DNA of 5,732 bases, taken from positions 1 through 5,732 of the forward strand of contig CADEHD010000143.1 of NCBI GenBank assembly GCA_902827055.1, in the 5' to 3' direction. This DNA comes from an uncultured Chloroflexota bacterium (GTDB lineage Bacteria; Chloroflexota; Dehalococcoidia; UBA2979). This document shows, in pieces, positions 4,516-5,732 of this stretch; positions within the stretch are counted from its first letter, which is position 1, and each line of letters opens with the position of its first letter. The notes beneath the pieces are model-generated. The model worked only from the letters and a program-made list of their open reading frames with translations. It had not been told where the DNA came from and did not search any database. Position numbers and translations under genes: made by a program.

Positions 4516-5633
4516 GAGGGCCGCTCGAACGTGCCGAACGTGAACGCGTACAGGGCGAAGTCCCGCGTGTTGGCGCGCAGGGTGAGATCCCGCTCTGCGA
4601 ATTCCCCGAGCCGCACCACTTCGTAGAGGCGTGCCTGGTCCACCACGAGCACGCTGCGGCCGTCCGCGCGGAACGTCACGTCTGCCCCTGCCTCAGCGGG
4701 CACGAGCGGGCGGCCTTCGAGCTCCACGACCACCTCGAATGGCTGGCGCCCCTCCGGACGCAGCACCACGTTGACGCTCATCGCCCGGAAGCGGAGCGCG
4801 ATGTAATCCTCGAAGTCCGTCGTGGTGCGGTTGTGCACGATCGCCTCGGGGTCGTTGAACCACTCCCCCTGGAGGTACCACTTGTTGGGCGCTCGATCGC
4901 CCGCGTCCGTGTAGGCCTGCGACAGGTCGGGCCCGAGGTAGTACTCCTGCTGTCCGGCGTAGCCGCCCCGGCTCGTGTAGTTGCGCCGATACCCGCCGTA
5001 CAGCTCGGCGGTCTGCTGCGCCGCGAGGTTCATGTCGAGTTGTGGCGCCACCACCTCGACGAATGGAACGTCGTCGAGCGCGTATCGCAGCCGCTCGAGC
5101 TCGGCGCGGATCGCCAGCTCCGTCTCCTGGTACTGGCCCTCGCCGAAGTGGCTGTAGACCAGCCCGCGACCCGGCACCAGCAGGTACTTGGCCGGCCAGA
5201 ACCGGTTATCGAAGGCGTCCCACGTCTCGTAGTCGTTGTCCTGCACCACCGGGTAGCGGAGCCCGTACCGCTCCACCGCCGCGAGGACGTTCGCGCGCTG
5301 CTCCTCGAACTCGAACTCCGGCGTGTGCACCCCGATGATCGTCAGCCCGTGGTCGGCGTATCGCTCGTGCCAGGCACGGAGGTATGGCAGCGTCCGCACG
5401 CAGTTCACGCAGGTGTAGGTCCAGAAGTCGATGAGGACGGCGCGCCCCCTCGCGAGCTCCCCCGCGATGGTCAGCGGCTCCGAGTTGATCCAGCCCTCGA
5501 CGTCGGTGAGTTCGCGCCCATCCAGGGCGGTCGCGCGAGGGGGCGGCGCACCGTTCGCCGTCGATGCCGCCATGTCCTCGTCGGCGCACGCGCCCAGCAC
5601 CAGCACCAGGCTCGCGAGGAGCGCCGGAAACAC
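4512..5633 (-). CDS. DipZ-like thioredoxin lipoprotein (TlpA/DipZ soluble part, CVNC)
   Basis: The thioredoxin domain reads VLIDFWTYTCVNCVRTLPYL and GLTIIGVHTPEFEFE, hallmarks of the DipZ and cytochrome c-biogenesis thioredoxin group. Numbering from GTG 5633 (373 residues), the active cysteines are 75 and 78 and the cis-proline is Pro147 in RFWPAKYLLV. The second half contains a Tyr/Gly-rich stretch and then a beta-sandwich: W-LQGEW, ALRFRAMSVNVVLR, VVVELEGRPL, RLYEVVR and a final YAFTFG. This matches the C-terminal domain of DipZ, but the N-terminal CcdA membrane domain of DipZ is missing. Instead a hydrophobic run ends in lipobox LGAC (Cys16), so the protein is probably lipid-anchored outside the cell membrane. 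The start is uncertain. GTG 5633 lies just after the upstream stop but leaves a short n-region without positive charge. The in-frame ATG 5729 would overlap the upstream gene by 73 nt. It is the middle gene of a minus-strand operon. Confidence 0.9.
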   Translation of the reverse strand: MFPALLASLVLVLGACADEDMAASTANGAPPPRATALDGRELTDVEGWINSEPLTIAGELARGRAVLIDFWTYTCVNCVRTLPYLRAWHERYADHGLTIIGVHTPEFEFEEQRANVLAAVERYGLRYPVVQDNDYETWDAFDNRFWPAKYLLVPGRGLVYSHFGEGQYQETELAIRAELERLRYALDDVPFVEVVAPQLDMNLAAQQTAELYGGYRRNYTSRGGYAGQQEYYLGPDLSQAYTDAGDRAPNKWYLQGEWFNDPEAIVHNRTTTDFEDYIALRFRAMSVNVVLRPEGRQPFEVVVELEGRPLVPAEAGADVTFRADGRSVLVVDQARLYEVVRLGEFAERDLTLRANTRDFALYAFTFGTFERPS

Positions 5634-5656
5634 GCGAACCCGAGGCCGTACGGTGG

Positions 5657-5732
5657 CTACAGGCGGACCGCCCGGACCACCGTGCGTGCGTCGTAGCTGC
5701 GGCTCTGGATGTCGAAATCGCCACTGCATGTG
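5657..5732 (-). CDS. C-terminal end of an unidentified upstream gene of the redox operon (partial)
   Basis: On the minus strand a frame enters from the right edge and ends at TAG 5659-5657, encoding 24 residues that finish SYDARTVVRAVRL. Twenty of the last 23 sense codons end in G or C, as in the real genes here. The competing frame (an N-terminal extension of the DipZ-like protein from ATG 5729) has only about half, so this frame is the more likely coding one. It stops 23 nt before GTG 5633. I do not recognise the family from so few residues. Confidence 0.4.
   Translation of the reverse strand, partial: TCSGDFDIQSRSYDARTVVRAVRL

Noticed and set aside
3436..5696. Several long plus-strand open frames antisense to the two thioredoxin lipoprotein genes
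   Set aside because: They are Arg/Pro/Ala-rich shadows of the minus-strand genes, which have clear lipoboxes, thioredoxin motifs and operon overlap.
1..5732. CRISPR array, insertion sequence, phage or defence module
   Set aside because: I found no regularly spaced repeats, terminal inverted repeats, transposase or integrase motifs, or nuclease/helicase genes; the gene content is housekeeping plus envelope redox.

Overview
The window looks like ordinary chromosome from a high-GC bacterium. Coding frames have strong G/C third positions, start codons include TTG and GTG, both tRNA genes encode their CCA end, and the two extracytoplasmic redox proteins carry lipoprotein signals. The gene content (TsaB-like tail, Ndk, stand-alone RsfS, MnmA, a DipZ-type thioredoxin lipoprotein) would suit a high-GC Chloroflexota lineage. 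An actinobacterium is not excluded, and this placement is an inference from gene style, not from a phylogenetic marker.

Layout, left to right. The tail of a TsaB-like gene (+) ends at 136 inside a strong stem-loop (122-144). It is followed by ndk (188-637, +). The ribosomal silencing factor gene rsfS (675-1133 or shorter, -) converges on ndk and diverges from mnmA (1176-2285, +). The rsfS/mnmA intergenic region may hold a short CTG-started form of rsfS with its own -10 and Shine-Dalgarno. After mnmA there is a plausible promoter (2322-2350) and two small membrane-protein genes of unknown function (2373-2771 and 2834-3118). Their order and topology recall the ytxG/ytxH pair of Firmicutes. A well-formed promoter (3136-3164) then drives two serine tRNA genes, anticodons CGA (3172-3258) and GGA (3372-3463), which share an identical 32-nt 3' end.

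The right third is a minus-strand operon. It comprises the end of an unidentified gene (5657-5732), a DipZ-like thioredoxin lipoprotein with CVNC (about 4512-5633), and a second thioredoxin-fold lipoprotein with a CX4C motif behind a beta-sandwich domain (3478-4515). The last two overlap by 4 nt and are probably translationally coupled. They look like an extracytoplasmic thiol-redox pair. The operon ends only 14 nt from the 3' end of the convergent tRNA-Ser(GGA), with no room for a conventional terminator.

Functional themes are translation support (tRNA-Ser x2, MnmA tRNA thiolation, RsfS ribosome dormancy, possibly TsaB tRNA t6A), nucleotide balance (Ndk), and envelope redox chemistry. I see no CRISPR array, insertion sequence, phage gene or obvious new defence system. 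The most interesting items are the redox lipoprotein pair, the start-site problems of rsfS and the DipZ-like gene, and the tRNA-Ser pair.
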